From positions 56,564,761-56,628,760 of the forward strand of contig OY978528.1 of the NCBI GenBank assembly GCA_963854835.1: DNA of 64,000 nucleotides, in the 5' to 3' direction. Below, piece after piece: positions 42,885-54,718 of the stretch; positions within the stretch are counted from its first letter, which is position 1, and the number at the start of each line of letters is the position of its first letter. The translations under genes and the position numbers were made by a program. The notes beneath the pieces are model-generated. The model was not told the origin of the DNA, did not search any database, and saw only the letters and a program-made list of their open reading frames with translations. Source of the stretch: Megamerina dolium (lineage: Eukaryota > Arthropoda > Insecta > Diptera > Megamerinidae).

Positions 42885-44375
42885 TACATACCATGTTACG
42901 TTGTTGGGTGAACACGATAACTCGGCGTAGAATTATCTGAAATCCGCTATTTTTTAGGTGACAAACTACCTTAATATGAAAATAGAAAAATGTAAATAAC
43001 GGGAGGGAGAGGCATTTTATACCAAGAAAGTATGTTTCGAGTTTGAAAATAATCGGTCGAGTAGATTTTGCAGGTTCGTGTTCACGGACTTCGAAAAATT
43101 GGTTTTCAGAAAAACACGTTTGAAGTTTTTTTTTCTCAAAAAGTGAGAAAAATATTTTTTTTTTTGGAACTTACTCTGAATCATCGATCTCAGGTCCATA
43201 AAGTACGTTCCCGGCAGCAATCTCGTTGTCTTCGAAAATGAAAAAGAAAAAAATCGATTTTCCGAATCTGCTTATAATTTTATTCAAACTACTGCCGCCA
43301 TCTATATGTCAGGTCGGGTAGTTCTGGGACCCTCGTACATATCTATAGAGTAGAATATTTGAAATACTATGCATGATAAATATTGTATACGATACCAATT
43401 AGATTTTTTCGATAAAAAACTGGGCGCAAATAGTGAGTTCTTCTCTTAGATGACTGCAATCTTTGAGGCTCCAGTGATGAACCTATTCAAACCTATTGTG
43501 TTGGGACAAGAAAATTCGTACAACTGAACATTTGGTATTAAAGTTATTATGTTAAGTTATTATGTAGTAATATGGATTGGCACTTGGCACAAAATAAAAC
43601 GAACATATTTTTAGATTAATGTGAAGAATCGTTAATAAAAATGAACAATACACTACAACATATAATCTATTTGAATACAGAGATTATTTATTAATGTATT
43701 TTTGAAATTTTAATAATACATTTTAATACGCCTTCATTACACCCATACAAATACTATACTGCAAACAAACAAAAAAACGCGAAATATGCCCGCCTGATGC
43801 GTTTCAATAAAATGTATAATAAAATATAAGAACAACAACAACAACAACAAAATAAAAGGATTATTTTTTAATGTTGTTTATTGGAATTCACATTAATTTA
43901 AGCTACTTCGTTAGATTCTTATTTTTTCATTCTGCTCGATATCGCCAACTTATGGTAGTCTGAGGAAAAAATTAAAATCCATTTGTTTATGAAATTAATT
44001 TTTAAGCATTCTTATGATATTAAATAAAATACAATATAAATACAAACACGCGCCATTTTTGTTTGTTTATTTATGCATTTAAATTAATTATATTTGGCAA
44101 TTTATGATGGTGTTGCCTGTCTGTCACACTTATCAATATAAATGTCCCAATGAACATTTAGATATTGACATAGACAGAAGCGTCAATAGATCGGTTTATC
44201 GCGTATATATAAACAGATGAACAACAGATTTTATGGTTGACGTCAATTTTTTGTTTTCATTGTTGTTGGGAATATTTTGGAAAATTTTATATTCGATAAT
44301 ATTACTATATGTGCTCCTCCTCTTTTATGTTCCAGTTGAATTCATATTGTTTTTCGGTTTTGTAATTCTTTACAG

Positions 44376-44547
44376 CACAGCTCGCATCGATAAGATCCAT
44401 AACAGCCAGCAACCATACTGTGGAAAATGGTAAAGAGTTGCGTATCGTTTGTAAGGTACAAGGTAGACCACCACCAAAGGTTACTTGGTTTAAGGATCAC
44501 AAATCGATCAATCGAAATCGTAAATTGTATCAATTTGTGCATTACAA
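44376..44547 (+). CDS. vn: vein exon: first part of the Ig domain
   Basis: The exon is flanked by an acceptor (TTCTTTACAG) and a donor (CAA/GTAAGT at 44,548). It starts with two bases of a split codon and encodes a frame containing NHTVENGKELRIVCKVQGRP then PPKVTWFKDHK. This is the first half of a C2/I-set immunoglobulin domain, with the first Cys (RIVCKV) and the core Trp (VTWFKD). NHT is a possible N-glycosylation site. Vein is the secreted neuregulin-like ligand of the fly EGF receptor, with one Ig domain followed by one EGF domain; the downstream exons complete that order. The signal peptide and N-terminal exons lie further left, and I could not find them in the window. A downstream AG at 44,379-44,380 is a less likely acceptor, changing phase. 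Confidence 0.85.
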
Positions 44548-44623
44548 GTAAGTTGATGATGAAAAATTTACGCATTTACAATAATAATTAATATTTTCTG
44601 TTTTTTGTTTTTATTTCTAATAG

Positions 44624-44748
44624 AAAACGATCAGAGCTAATTATACGTTCATTCAATAGTTCAGATGCTGGTCGATATGAGTGTCGAGCAAAGAATAAAG
44701 TGAATCGAAATTTGGAACGACGCACCATTGTGATTAAAGCATATCCAG
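44624..44748 (+). CDS. vn: vein exon: second part of the Ig domain
   Basis: Follows a 76-bp intron and joins in phase (AA + A gives Lys). It reads KRSELIIRSFNSSDAGRYEC then RAKNKVNRNLERRTIVIKAY. The DAGRYECRAKN block is the hallmark around the second Ig cysteine, so exon pair 44,376/44,624 makes one complete Ig domain. NSS is a further potential glycosylation site. The donor is CAG/GTATGA at 44,749, leaving one base of a codon. In neuregulin-type ligands the Ig domain binds extracellular matrix or heparan sulfate; that role here is family inference. Confidence 0.87.
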
Positions 44749-45489
44749 GTATGAAGTGGGGGTAGAGATGATGTTTTAATCATATTTTTGTTTTATTCCA
44801 CATTTACCGACGTTTACCTTTATATTTGATATGCAAATCGAAAAAATTATGTTTACTCTTTCTTTACATTTTATGCATTTTTGTTGCTCTATAAAATTTT
44901 TCTCTTTTTATTACGCACAAATTATTGTTTGCTCCAATTAGTTTCTAATTTATTACAACATTTATGATTATAAATATCTATAAAATGTGCCACAAAAATT
45001 TTCATTTTAAAATAAAAAATTTGGAGCATTAAAATTATGTAAATATATACGACTATATTAATTGAAGAAATACAAAATTTCTGACAAGTTTTCAAAATTT
45101 TATTACAATAATATGAATTTGTGATTACAACTTCAGTGCTTCAAAATATTCTAAATAAATTGTATATAAAATGCTTCAAGTTCTTCGATAATATTTTATT
45201 TAGAGCCTTGCGATTCAATTTTAATTGACTACAAATAGAGTTTTGATTTTTTTCAAATGTTTTAAAATGTTTAAAATGTTTAAAATGTTTAAAATTCAAA
45301 ATTGATTAGAGATTAGTTCAAATATGCTTTCACTCACCCAATTATAGAGCGATATTTATATATATTTATTTTTACTTTGAACTAGAATCGTTATATAGGA
45401 TTTTTCAATAGGGATTTAATGTGTCATGTTCTGTTATTTGTTTTCCAATGTATTCAGTAATTTTATAAGTAAAATTTTAGTAAAAATTT

Positions 45490-45940
45490 TTAAGAAAATC
45501 AACTTCTCTGATAAGGCTCATTTTCAAATCATTGCTTCGGGGAATAAACAAAATTGTCGGTTCTGGTGAGAAGGAGATCCTCAAATTATCCACGAACAAC
45601 TGTTACTGTTTAGTGTAGTTTTGGTCAGGTGAAATTATCGGTGCGTACTTCTTCCAAACAGAAGCTGGTAGCACCTTCTCTGTCAATTGAAAGCGATAAC
45701 TAACTTTTTATGGCCGAAATTGGGAAAAATTTACGGTGACAACATTTAGTTTCAACAAGACGGGGCTATATGTCACACAGCATGTGAAACAATTTAATTA
45801 TTGCGGGAAAATTGATGTTGCAACACCATTGAACTACTTCTTGTGGGGTTATTTGAAGTTATTTAATTGTCATAAACCAGACTCTGTTCATGCTTTAAAA
45901 ACCAATATTCTACGCATGTTTCATATTCATGTCATATTTC
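45490..45940 (+). pseudogene. IS630/Tc1/mariner-superfamily transposase remnant
   Basis: Reads AHFQIIASGNKQNCRFW, then EIIGAYFFQTEAG, FQQDGAICHTACETI and TPLNYFLWGYLK with stops and frame changes between. The order matches a large insect DDE transposase group with NKQNCRxWG, GGIIGPYFFxxEAG, WFQQDGATCHTA and LTPLDYFLWGYLK. The Asp in the last block is Asn here. Distinct from the mariner and Tc1 families elsewhere in the window. Dead copy. Confidence 0.8.
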
Positions 45941-45943
45941 ACC

Positions 45944-47323
45944 ACCCGACCATGATGAGGTTAAAACCGCCATAATGAGGCTGAAGAATAACAAAGCAGC
46001 AGGTGCATATAACCTGCCTGCCAAGTTGTTTAAAACCGGCGGCGATGAGCTGCTCACTTGCATGCACCAGCTCATAAGCAGAATATGGTCGGACGAAAGC
46101 ATGCCCGATAATTGGAATCTCAGTGTACTCTGCCCCAATACATTAGAAAGGCGACCCCACAATTTGCGACAACTACAGTGGCATAAGTCTCCTGAGTATC
46201 GCATACGAGGTCTTATCGTACGTATTGTGTGAAAGGTTGAAGCCTATGCTCAGCAACTTGATTGGACCTTATCACCATCGATCAAAGTTTCACATTACGC
46301 CAAATCCTGGAAAAGACCAAAGAAAAACAGATCGACACGCATCACCTATTCGTCGATTATAAAGTCGCTATCCACAGTCCGAAGAGGGTTACCTCTATAC
46401 AACTATGAATGAATTTGGTATACCTGCAAAACTCATTCGACTTTGCAGAATGACACTGCTTAACTCTCGTTGTGCAGTGAAAATTGGTGAAGGTGAAGGT
46501 GATTCGTTATCGTGTGACTTCTTCAACATTATTATGGAGAAAATTATACGGACTGACATAATCGGTATCAACTTGCGAGCAGTCAGAGCAGCATTTTCTG
46601 AATTGGAACGAGAGTAACGTCGAATGGGTCTTACGGTGAACGGGGGCAAGACGAAGTACCTAGTGTCTACAAAAAAAAAAAGAGATCCGGCGTCTTGGAC
46701 AACACGTCACTGTTGACAATTACACTTTCGGGTTGGTGAAGCACTTCGTCTATCTTGGAACCAGCATCAACAACTGTAATGACGTCAGCCTAAAGACCAT
46801 TCGTAGGATAACTCTTGCTAACAGGTGTTACTTTAGGCTGAGTAAGGAGTTGAGTAGTTGAGTCCTCTTTCGAAAATCGAAATCACACTCTACAAGTCTC
46901 ACATTATTCCTGTCCTAACATATGGCGCAGAAACCTGGACAATTTCCACCACGGATGAGAGGATGCTTGGAGTTTGCAAGAGAAAAATTCTGCACACGAT
47001 CTTTCGACCTATTTGCGTTGATGGCAAGTACCAAATGAGGTACAACGATGAGCTGTATGTGCTGTATGCTGATATTGACATAGTCAGGTGAAACAAAATC
47101 CAGTGGCTGCGCTGGCTGGATCATGTCGAGCGAATGGAAGAAGAGGCTCCAGCGAAGAGGGTATTTAATTCAGCACCCGCTGGAGGACGCAGAGGAAGAG
47201 GAAGATCAAACCTCCGTTGGAAGGACCAAGTGTTGGGTAACCTGGCGGCGCTTGGGATATCCAATTGGAGCCAGCAAGCAAAGATTAGAGAAGACTGTCG
47301 CCGCATTTTATGTTCAGTCTAAA
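45944..47323 (+). pseudogene. LINE (non-LTR retrotransposon) reverse-transcriptase remnant, YADD motif lost
   Basis: Starts at once after the transposase relic with DEVKTAIMRLKNNKAAG, LPAKLFKTGGDELLTCMHQL and SMPDNWNLSVLCP (fingers/palm of a non-LTR reverse transcriptase). It continues with FGIPAKLIRLCRMTL, DSLSCDFFNIIMEKIIR, TDIIGINLRAVRAAF, MGLTVNGGKTKYLVS, LTYGAETWTIS and RVFNSAPAGGRRGRGRSNLR, WKDQVLGNLAALGISNWSQQ. The piece that should carry the catalytic YADD is deleted, MEKIIR joining straight to TDIIGIN. At least six frame changes or stops. No endonuclease domain is present, so it is 5'-truncated. Clade not certain. Confidence 0.88.
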
Positions 47324-47724
47324 TCGATCATCGGTTGTTATGGCCACATAAAAAGAAGAAGAATTCATGACTCGATTGAGTGGAAAAGTGCTCGAAAATT
47401 GGGTTTAGGGTACTTCATATTGAATAAAAAACATTGGAATTTTTTTAACAATTAGTGTGTTTCTTTTTCAGACGAAATCATACCACGCTTAATGAAAAAT
47501 ACTTTATTAATTTGTAATAAATATACCCTAAGTTAATAGAAAATACTTCGTCTTCTAACTAACTAACTAGTTTTCTATAACGATTAATCCTTCTCAATGA
47601 TATTGTCGTATCAATCAATATACAATTTTATAGGCTTATGATCTTTTGTGGTATATTTGAAAGAATTTCATAATTAATGATATTAATTTTTGTTTTTACA
47701 ATATAATTTTTATTTGTTTTATAG

Positions 47725-47848
47725 TACCACGTTATGATACACATTTAACGGGTGGAGCTGGTAATAATTGCCCGGATGATGCTTCGGAATTTTGTTTTAA
47801 TGGTGGAACATGTAAATTTTTCTCAGAAATTGGTTCCTATTCCTGCAT
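47725..47848 (+). CDS. vn: vein exon: N-terminal part of the EGF domain (Cys 1-4)
   Basis: Acceptor ATAG, donor GCAT/GTAAGT at 47,849. Joins the Ig exon in phase (G + TA gives Val): VPRYDTHLTGGAGNN, then CPDDASEFCFNGGTC and KFFSEIGSYSC. Cysteine spacing is C-x7-C-x5-C-x10-C, the first four cysteines of an EGF module, with the FNGGTC core shared with neuregulin and TGF-alpha type ligands. The exon ends two bases into the next codon, just after Cys 4. Confidence 0.9.
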
Positions 47849-48631
47849 GTAAGTAAAGACTATACGTAAGAATAATATAATGAATAATAATCTAAGTATA
47901 ATTGAAATTTCATCAATTTTTTCAATTGTGATATACAAGAAAATATTACTGTATCCTCAATTTCATATAATTTTGAATTGTTTTTCATTTCATTTTCATT
48001 TTACTTTTGTTATTGGTCGATAATATCATTTATCCTTAACAGTTTAATTTCAATTTTTTACTTCATAATAAAAGAATCAACAATAACTGCAATACAATAA
48101 CAACAACAACAACTGAGTGTATATTTATAAACAAAATGTTCGGGTGAATTTGTATCAGTGTATAAATAAAATAGATCGTATGTACATGAATATAAGAGAT
48201 GTTAAAGGAAAATTTTTGTGTACTCAATACAATTCAATGTTTGCTTATTAAATTCTTTTTTTTTTTTTATTTAATCTACCACGAGCATGAAAAAAGCTAC
48301 AACAACAAGTAGAAAATTGTATTTTATGTCATGCAGTGTTCCATGCCGGCAAAAACTGAAAGAAAGAAAGAAATTGAAATGAAAATAAAATGTATAGTCT
48401 TAGTCGTATGAGTTTCGCGTAAATTTTTTTGTATTTTTTTGTTGTTTTTTTTTGTATATAAATGTATATACTACATACATTGTAAAATAAATGAATACGC
48501 TGAAAGATATTATTCACATTGCGGAGACGTGAAAATTAACAAAAATAATATACATATGTATGAGCGTATGTAATGTGATGAGATGCAAAAGTATAGGATG
48601 CATCCCTTCAAAAAATACACTATACTATACA

Positions 48632-48950
48632 TAGGTCATTTGAAAAGTATATGGGTCTTAACAAAGTACGAGAAATCTTGATTATAGTTTGTTATGTTTT
48701 TATTCAACTTAAACCCCTTCCAAATCAATACATTTTGCCCAAGGATTTTTAAGTTATTTCCATCAGTTATAAATTTGTAATAATGCGCATGTATGTCCTC
48801 ATTCCAGTGAAATCTTTTACCTGTAAGCCACATTTTTAATTTTGGAGAGAAGAAATAAAGCTCAGGATGCCAAATCCAGCCCATCATATATCTACTATTT
48901 AAATCATTAAAATATTCAATTTTATTTAAACAAAAGAACTTATATACCAA
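48632..48950 (-). pseudogene. Mariner-like transposase C-terminal remnant
   Basis: The minus strand reads SPKLKMWLTGKRFHWNEDI followed by decayed sequence. This resembles the mariner C-terminal stretch KLKxxLxGxRFxSNEDI that follows the third catalytic Asp. The block before it (GWIWHPELYFF) may be the degraded SPDLAPSDYHLF. Frames shift further downstream. Short and low-quality relic. Confidence 0.6.
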
Positions 48951-48952
48951 TG

Positions 48953-49388
48953 CTATTGGGTTCGCAACTCAGTAATTGCTGATTTAACACAGATATCTTT
49001 TAATGGCTACTGTCAATTACATATTTTTTTACCTTTTGCCATTTGTTAGCTTACTTAGGTCAGTCTTATTTCGCTTTAGAAGCATGTTGCCCATATTTTT
49101 TTGTTAAATAGTATTAGTCTGGCGTCAGTTTTAATATGAAGTGCAAAAACTAGCATTTTCGTCATATTTAATTTGTTTATTTCCGATCAACGCAACGAAA
49201 CACAAGCTGGTAAAAAGTTACGTGTTGTGTATGATAGGGAAACCTTAAAAAAAAAACAGTGGCGCAGTTAGTTTGACAAATTTCGTTTCGGAGATTTTTC
49301 ATTCAAAGATGACCAAAAATCAGGCCGACCAGATGAGCTTGATGATGATCAAATTAAAGCCATAACAGAGTCGGATCGTCATAGAATT

Positions 49389-49393
<5 letters not shown>
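48953..49393 (+). pseudogene. Mariner (mauritiana-like) 5' end and transposase N-terminus, truncated by (GA)n
   Basis: The plus strand reads TQAGKKLRVVYDRETLKKKQ, then, past a stop, FDKFRFGDFSFKDDQKSGRP and DELDDDQIKAITESDRH. This is the helix-turn-helix N-terminus of a Mos1-type transposase (AAxxLRDVYGEEALxxRxCRxWFxKFRxGDFxLKDExRSGRPxExDDDQIKAxIExDxH). Before the frame is about 180 bp of mariner-like leader starting near TTGGGTTCGCAACTCAG (48,958), a likely terminal repeat. The copy stops abruptly at the (GA)n tract, so everything C-terminal is lost. Confidence 0.8.

Positions 49394-49444
<51 letters not shown>
49392..49444. repeat. (GA)n microsatellite
   Basis: About 26 GA units directly at the break point of the mariner N-terminal relic. 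Confidence 0.95.
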
Positions 49445-49446
<2 letters not shown>

Positions 49447-51660
49447 CATTTCATGTTTCATACGTTTTTAACACGTATGAATCAACTTTGTATTAAAAAA
49501 AGTCGGCAATTACTTAGTTGCCAGCCCAATACATATTTAAATGAAGATCTACATATATACAAATGCATATGTGATCCATATCATATGTACACTTTGGTTA
49601 TTTTGTCATTTTCCCTCATTTTCTTCCCCCTTTTTGGTATTTAATTAATTCATAAACAACCTCTTAAATTTGTCAACAGAGAAATATTATTCGTCATCGT
49701 TCGTTTGAGGCATCTGTTCTGAAAAAATGTAAAATTGATTTTTCGTACAGAAATCTGCCTTCATGCTATATAATACAATACATAAGCAGTATGTATGCAT
49801 TTATAATGTTTTGATGTATCTGTATTATTTAATACTTGAAAATCTTTGAAAACGACCACATGTTGCATAAACATAATTTGTTACACGCATGCGCCTTGTT
49901 TTTGTCATTCTATTTTTGTGTGTGTTTTTTTGTTTGTTTTGTTTTAATTGTTAATTTGTAACATTTTATTTTTAAACGAACAAATCTGCCACTAACACTC
50001 ATACTCTTGAATCGAGAGATAAGCATATGCACTTATACATACATACACTACATCTTAATAAAATTCGATCAAATTCTATAGGATGATGAGTATGTAATTC
50101 TAATGTAAAGTCAACCACTTGAGTTTTATATTTTCTCCATTGTATATAGTACATCATGTATTGTATTGAAAATGTATATTTAGATAAGAGAAATCAATTC
50201 AACCAAGAGTATATTCTCATATGTAGATAATATTGTAATAGTATCATTTTACCAGCAGATAATAGCAAATGTAATGACAGAAATTGATGTTCATACAGAT
50301 TTTAATGGCATCAGTATTTGGTTGCACAACAACTGAACATAATTATTATTTAAGAGTCGAAAAAGAAAAAATGAAAAAATCATCTGTCCAATATGACTAA
50401 ACATTGAAATCAGTAAATTCAATATTTAAAAAAAAACGTGTTATTAATATATTTCTTACAATTTAACATGTGCTAATTAATTAATAATTCTAAAAAATAA
50501 TTGCACAATAAAAAAATCAAACCGTTTTAAATGCTAAAAAGTACTGTAGAGTACACCAAAAACTTACTGGTTGCATTCTTTTTAGGAACTAGTAAAGAAT
50601 TTTGTTTTTTCAGTATTATCATAAAAAATTTAAGTATTTATTATATTGGTTTGTCATAAAAGTCATAACGTGTTTCACAATAAAAGATATGAAATTGCTT
50701 CAAGTTTATATATATCATATAAATCACCTATAAATTCGTAGTAGAAGTAATTATCCAAATTTTGCGCTGAAGATTTTTATATCAATGATACTCAACCTTC
50801 AGGAAGGTAAAATACGTGTGATAATTACAAAATAAAGGAATCGATTGAATCGATTGACCAACCACGATCATCTCATGAGGCTCGGAGTAGTCAGAAAGCT
50901 CCACATTTGAGTTTCTCGTGAGAATAACGACAATTCTTGAATGATTGTGACCGGTGTTGGTAAATGGACTATTTACGATCATATTTAATAATGTGCAGTG
51001 GACTGAAATTCTGCTCTAACAACATTCAAAGCCAATTTTCTCTCTTCTCTATTTTTATTTTATTTTCTTAGGACCTCAAATAATGAATGAATTAGTTATT
51101 CGTATGGCAATAGGTGAAATTATAGTTAATATTGCTACGATTGTTCTTAAATCCTTCGGTTATTTAATTTTTTTGTTTTTTTGCGCCCTTCCAGTCTATA
51201 TAGTAATTTCCAATTCCTTCTGAAACCAAGGAAAATGCCATCAAAATAGCCAATGTATCTGTGGCAAAAAGCAGTAACCGTTTCAGTCAAATTTAAATTG
51301 CTGGGTGAAAACCGTTAATTAAAAAACATTTAACCAGTACGAATTTAAAAATTTTGAAGATAACAGTGCCTTAGGTATATAATCTCAATTATTATATACT
51401 ATTAAAAGTGATAATTTCCATTTTTTCTTCCTCAAAGATAATCAGTATAAATGAATATCTATTTTTTTTTATTTTTCTTAATTTTCTCTACATTTTTAAA
51501 TGCGAACCTTAGAAAAACTTTACACTTGACTTGAGTGGTTTCTGCGTTTGGGCACAGATATATTAATATTTAAATAAAATAATATTGATTATAATAATTA
51601 CAATTAAAATATAATACAACAAAAAACTAATAATTTGCTTCTATCTCATATATATTACAG

Positions 51661-51722
51661 ATGTCCTGAAGGTTTCATCGGTGAACGTTGTGATCGTAAG
51701 GAAGTCAACAATATGCCTCCCA
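51661..51722 (+). CDS. vn: vein exon, spliced form: EGF Cys 5-6 up to the internal donor
   Basis: Same acceptor as the read-through form but ending at the donor GTACGT (51,723-51,728). The exon ends with one base of a codon, which the exon at 58,369 completes in phase. The donor agrees with the consensus at +1, +2, +3, +5 and +6. Both endings keep the full EGF domain and differ only in the tail. Confidence 0.72.
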
Positions 51723-51784
51723 GTACGTACAGCAATGAACAAGAATGTGGCGAGAAAAAATTCTTAGGAAGTTATTATTGCTAA
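51661..51784 (+). CDS. vn: vein exon: EGF Cys 5-6 and short C-terminus (read-through end)
   Basis: Joins the previous exon in phase (AT + A gives Ile): ICPEGFIGERC completes the EGF module, with Cys 5 and 6 eight residues apart and the conserved Gly and Arg before Cys 6 typical of EGF-receptor ligands. The frame runs on as DRKEVNNMPPSTYSNEQECG, EKKFLGSYYC and stops at TAA 51,782-51,784. An internal donor CCCA/GTACGT at 51,723 allows another ending (see the 58,369 exon). The read-through tail has two extra cysteines, one as the last residue. The transcript probably ends in the following A+T-rich DNA, where AATAAA occurs near 52,232 and 52,545. Confidence 0.87.
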
Positions 51785-52600
51785 AATAGGCTTTTCTATA
51801 GCATCAATTGTTAAATAATACATACATATACAATACATATACATAAACATATTTTTAAATTCTATTTATTTGACATTTAACATAAACATACCAAAAATTA
51901 ATAAGGTGACGCGACAAGCATACAACAAAATAGCAAGCAATAGAAAGTCAGTATCGATTAAAACCAAATATAATTTAGAGTTTATGAATAAATTGATTAA
52001 AAAAAAGAAATGCAACAAATTATTAAATTTTTTTAATTCAATAACAACAAAAACGAGTACAAATACAATATATACTGTATATATACATATACATATATAT
52101 ATTTACAAAACAATTTACAGAAAATTGGCAATAATATAATTATCTTTCATAGTAGTATATTCTTTATTATACTAATTCTGCTATAATTTCTTTTTTGTTT
52201 TAGAAGCAAGTAAAAGTTAACGTAAAAAAGTAAAATAAACAAAAAACAAACAAAAAAACAACAACAAGTTCAGCACATTCCACTTAACAAAGTAAATAGT
52301 TAATTACTTACGTACATATATACATAAACATGTATGTACTTTTCATGCTTTTTCGCTGCTAATTTAATTTAATTAAAATTTAAACAAAAGAAAAGTGTAT
52401 AAACAAAAAAGGACATAATTTAAAACTATATTAATAATTTGTATAATAATAATTTTAAGTGTACTCATTTGCACATACACATCATACAGACACACATACA
52501 CATACACACATTCACGCACATATCCTAGTATTTACATATATTCAACAATAAACAACGGGTGCTATAGAAGGTTTATTTTAATGAATAATTATTTCCAGAA
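51785..52600 (+). other. Probable 3' untranslated region of the short vein form
   Basis: A+T-rich DNA after the stop with several AATAAA hexamers (for example near 52,232, 52,545 and 52,601). The cleavage site cannot be chosen from sequence alone. In the spliced form this is intron. Confidence 0.4.
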
Positions 52601-54718
52601 ATAAACACGCAATTGATTTCCTTATACTACAATACTACCTATCTACCTACCTACCTACCTATCTACCTACATGTCTACCTATTTCTACTACTATTACTAC
52701 TGTTACTATTATAATATTATCTATACTATTATTATAAATATTTTCATTATGCTCACCTATTTTCTTTGTTGTTATTTGTATAGAATTTTATTTATTATTT
52801 CCTCCTCCCTTGTTAAAAATTTATTTATTTATATATTTATTTATTATTAGTCGTATTTAAATTATTCAAATTAAATTTAAATGCATCATTGAGTATAAAT
52901 GCGAAAAAACCACACATACATCCACAATTAAAAATTAATTGTATTTAGTTTTTCTTTTTTATATGGTTTTAGTTTTAAAATAATGACACTCAGAACAAAA
53001 AATATATATATATATATTGGAGAAAAACATTCAATAATTAATTCTCAAGAGGCTCTCTTACTCGCTTCTAAATAATTCTTATGTAACAATATTTGTTCAA
53101 TATACACTTGGACTTGCAGTTAAATGCATGCAAATCATTTTCATGAAATAATTAAATACAATATTTACTACACACATGTTGCTTTAACCAGGGACCGAAC
53201 ACAACAATTATTTATTTTAAAATATATATTTTAAAAAAATCAGCACCCAACAAGCAGGAAATTATAAAATCACCAATGCTTAAGAAGAAGCTTGATTCAC
53301 AACTTGTTTCAAATTGAAATCAAATGCATAAGAAAAATTATTTCTGAATGTTTTTTGAATGCTCACTTTAAATATTCATATTTGCTCCTAATTTCTTTTA
53401 ATTATATTTCATACACATTAGCAGTATATACATTTTTAATATGAGTGAAATGAATATTCACCTTGTGTATTCATGTATTTATTTAAAACATTTTGCAAAA
53501 ATCTATTTCTATGACTCAGAAGAGTGCAAAAATTCTAATATTTATTCAAAAGATTGGAGTGAATAAATAAATATATAAATTATGTGTTTAAATAAGCTCC
53601 TCAAAAAGAGTCGTTTAAAAATATGGATACTTTCGGCTTGTTGGGATGATTGCTATTATAGTTCCTGGTTTTTTTTTCAGTTATTTCTGCTCATTTCATT
53701 CAATTCATTCAATTCATTTAGAATTGACTGGTTTTACATCGTTTATACGACACATAGCTTAACTAAAATCGGTTTCATTTGAAATACACATATAAACACA
53801 TTTTTAAACCACTTTGATAATATTCCACTTCCGATTTGTAAATGCAATTTCAATTTTCCCAGTTGATTTTGAAAAATTATAATGTTGCACATTTCGATAA
53901 ATTATTAAAATCAGCTGTTTCGTTAAAAATACCACATTCGCTAGTGTGACCATAATGCTTTATTTCTCCTTATTCAAATTTTAATTTGTTTTCTTTAATT
54001 AGATTTTTTCAATGTTTGACTTTAATATATTATTCGATCTTTAAAAGATCTTTTGGAGAACTGATCATATATTTATTTTAAGAAAATGACTTGTCATATA
54101 GTAATAAAATACTATAAGACAAGAAGAGATGAGCAAGTATCGCCGTTCAAAACACTTGAAATACACATTTACAAACACTATAAAAAAAAAACAATTTTAG
54201 GTAATACCGATTTCAGTTAAATCGTTTAGAGTGTACGTATAAACGGTGGGTATAGAACGTTTGCTTTTTAGCTATACAATCTGGATGAATATTCATTTCA
54301 CTTTCACTACACTTTTTAAAAATCAATCCTGAATCAATAGTTTCCTTCTGCATTATTGTATAGTTCTTTATACCTATGCATCAATACCTACTATATATTT
54401 ATACTATATTTTTTAATTATCATCATCCTTAAAATTTGTTGTATTTTATTAATTTATTCTATTTATTTATACAAGACACATACATACAAGCATACTAGAT
54501 ATGATTTTGTAATATTTGTAGTTTACAAATTATATAATATTATTATAGTAACACCAATAACAATAATAATAACTGAAATTTATCAAATAATAACATTTCT
54601 ATTCTTTTCTGTCTGTTGTTGTTTTTATTTTATACTTTATTTCATCTCAAATAATTTCTTAACAATTAACACTTTGGCTGTAGATTTTTGACAAAAGAAA
54701 TAAGACAAAAATGAAAGT
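52601..54718. other. Non-coding DNA inside the last vein intron
   Basis: No gene seen. A CTAC/CTAT tetranucleotide run lies at 52,636-52,672. Open frames near 53,582 and 54,356 are Ile/Tyr/Phe-rich with no domain. Confidence 0.6.

Larger units (their letters stand above)
44749..47724 (+). other. vein intron (2.98 kb) with transposon remnants
   Basis: The intron lies between the Ig and EGF exons. It contains an IS630/Tc1/mariner-superfamily transposase remnant (45,490-45,940) directly followed by a LINE remnant (45,944-47,323), both in the same direction as vein, and a short tandem repeat of TGTTTAAAA units near 45,256-45,296. The acceptor is TTTGTTTTATAG. Confidence 0.8.
47849..51660 (+). 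other. vein intron (3.8 kb) splitting the EGF domain
   Basis: The intron separates Cys 4 from Cys 5. It holds two abutting mariner relics (48,632-48,950 and 48,953-49,393), a (GA)n tract and otherwise A+T-rich DNA without a gene. A frame near 50,782-50,982 has no recognisable domain. The acceptor is CATATATATTACAG. Confidence 0.8.

Noticed and set aside
43290..43340. TACGAGGGTCCCAGAACTAC-like end (minus strand) as terminus of the 42.4-kb mariner relic
   Set aside because: No inverted partner found at the other side of the relic, and the intervening DNA does not read as mariner.
50782..51290. Possible further mariner or gene fragment near 51.2 kb in the vein intron
   Set aside because: A few residues resemble a transposase end, but no ordered motif set could be assembled.
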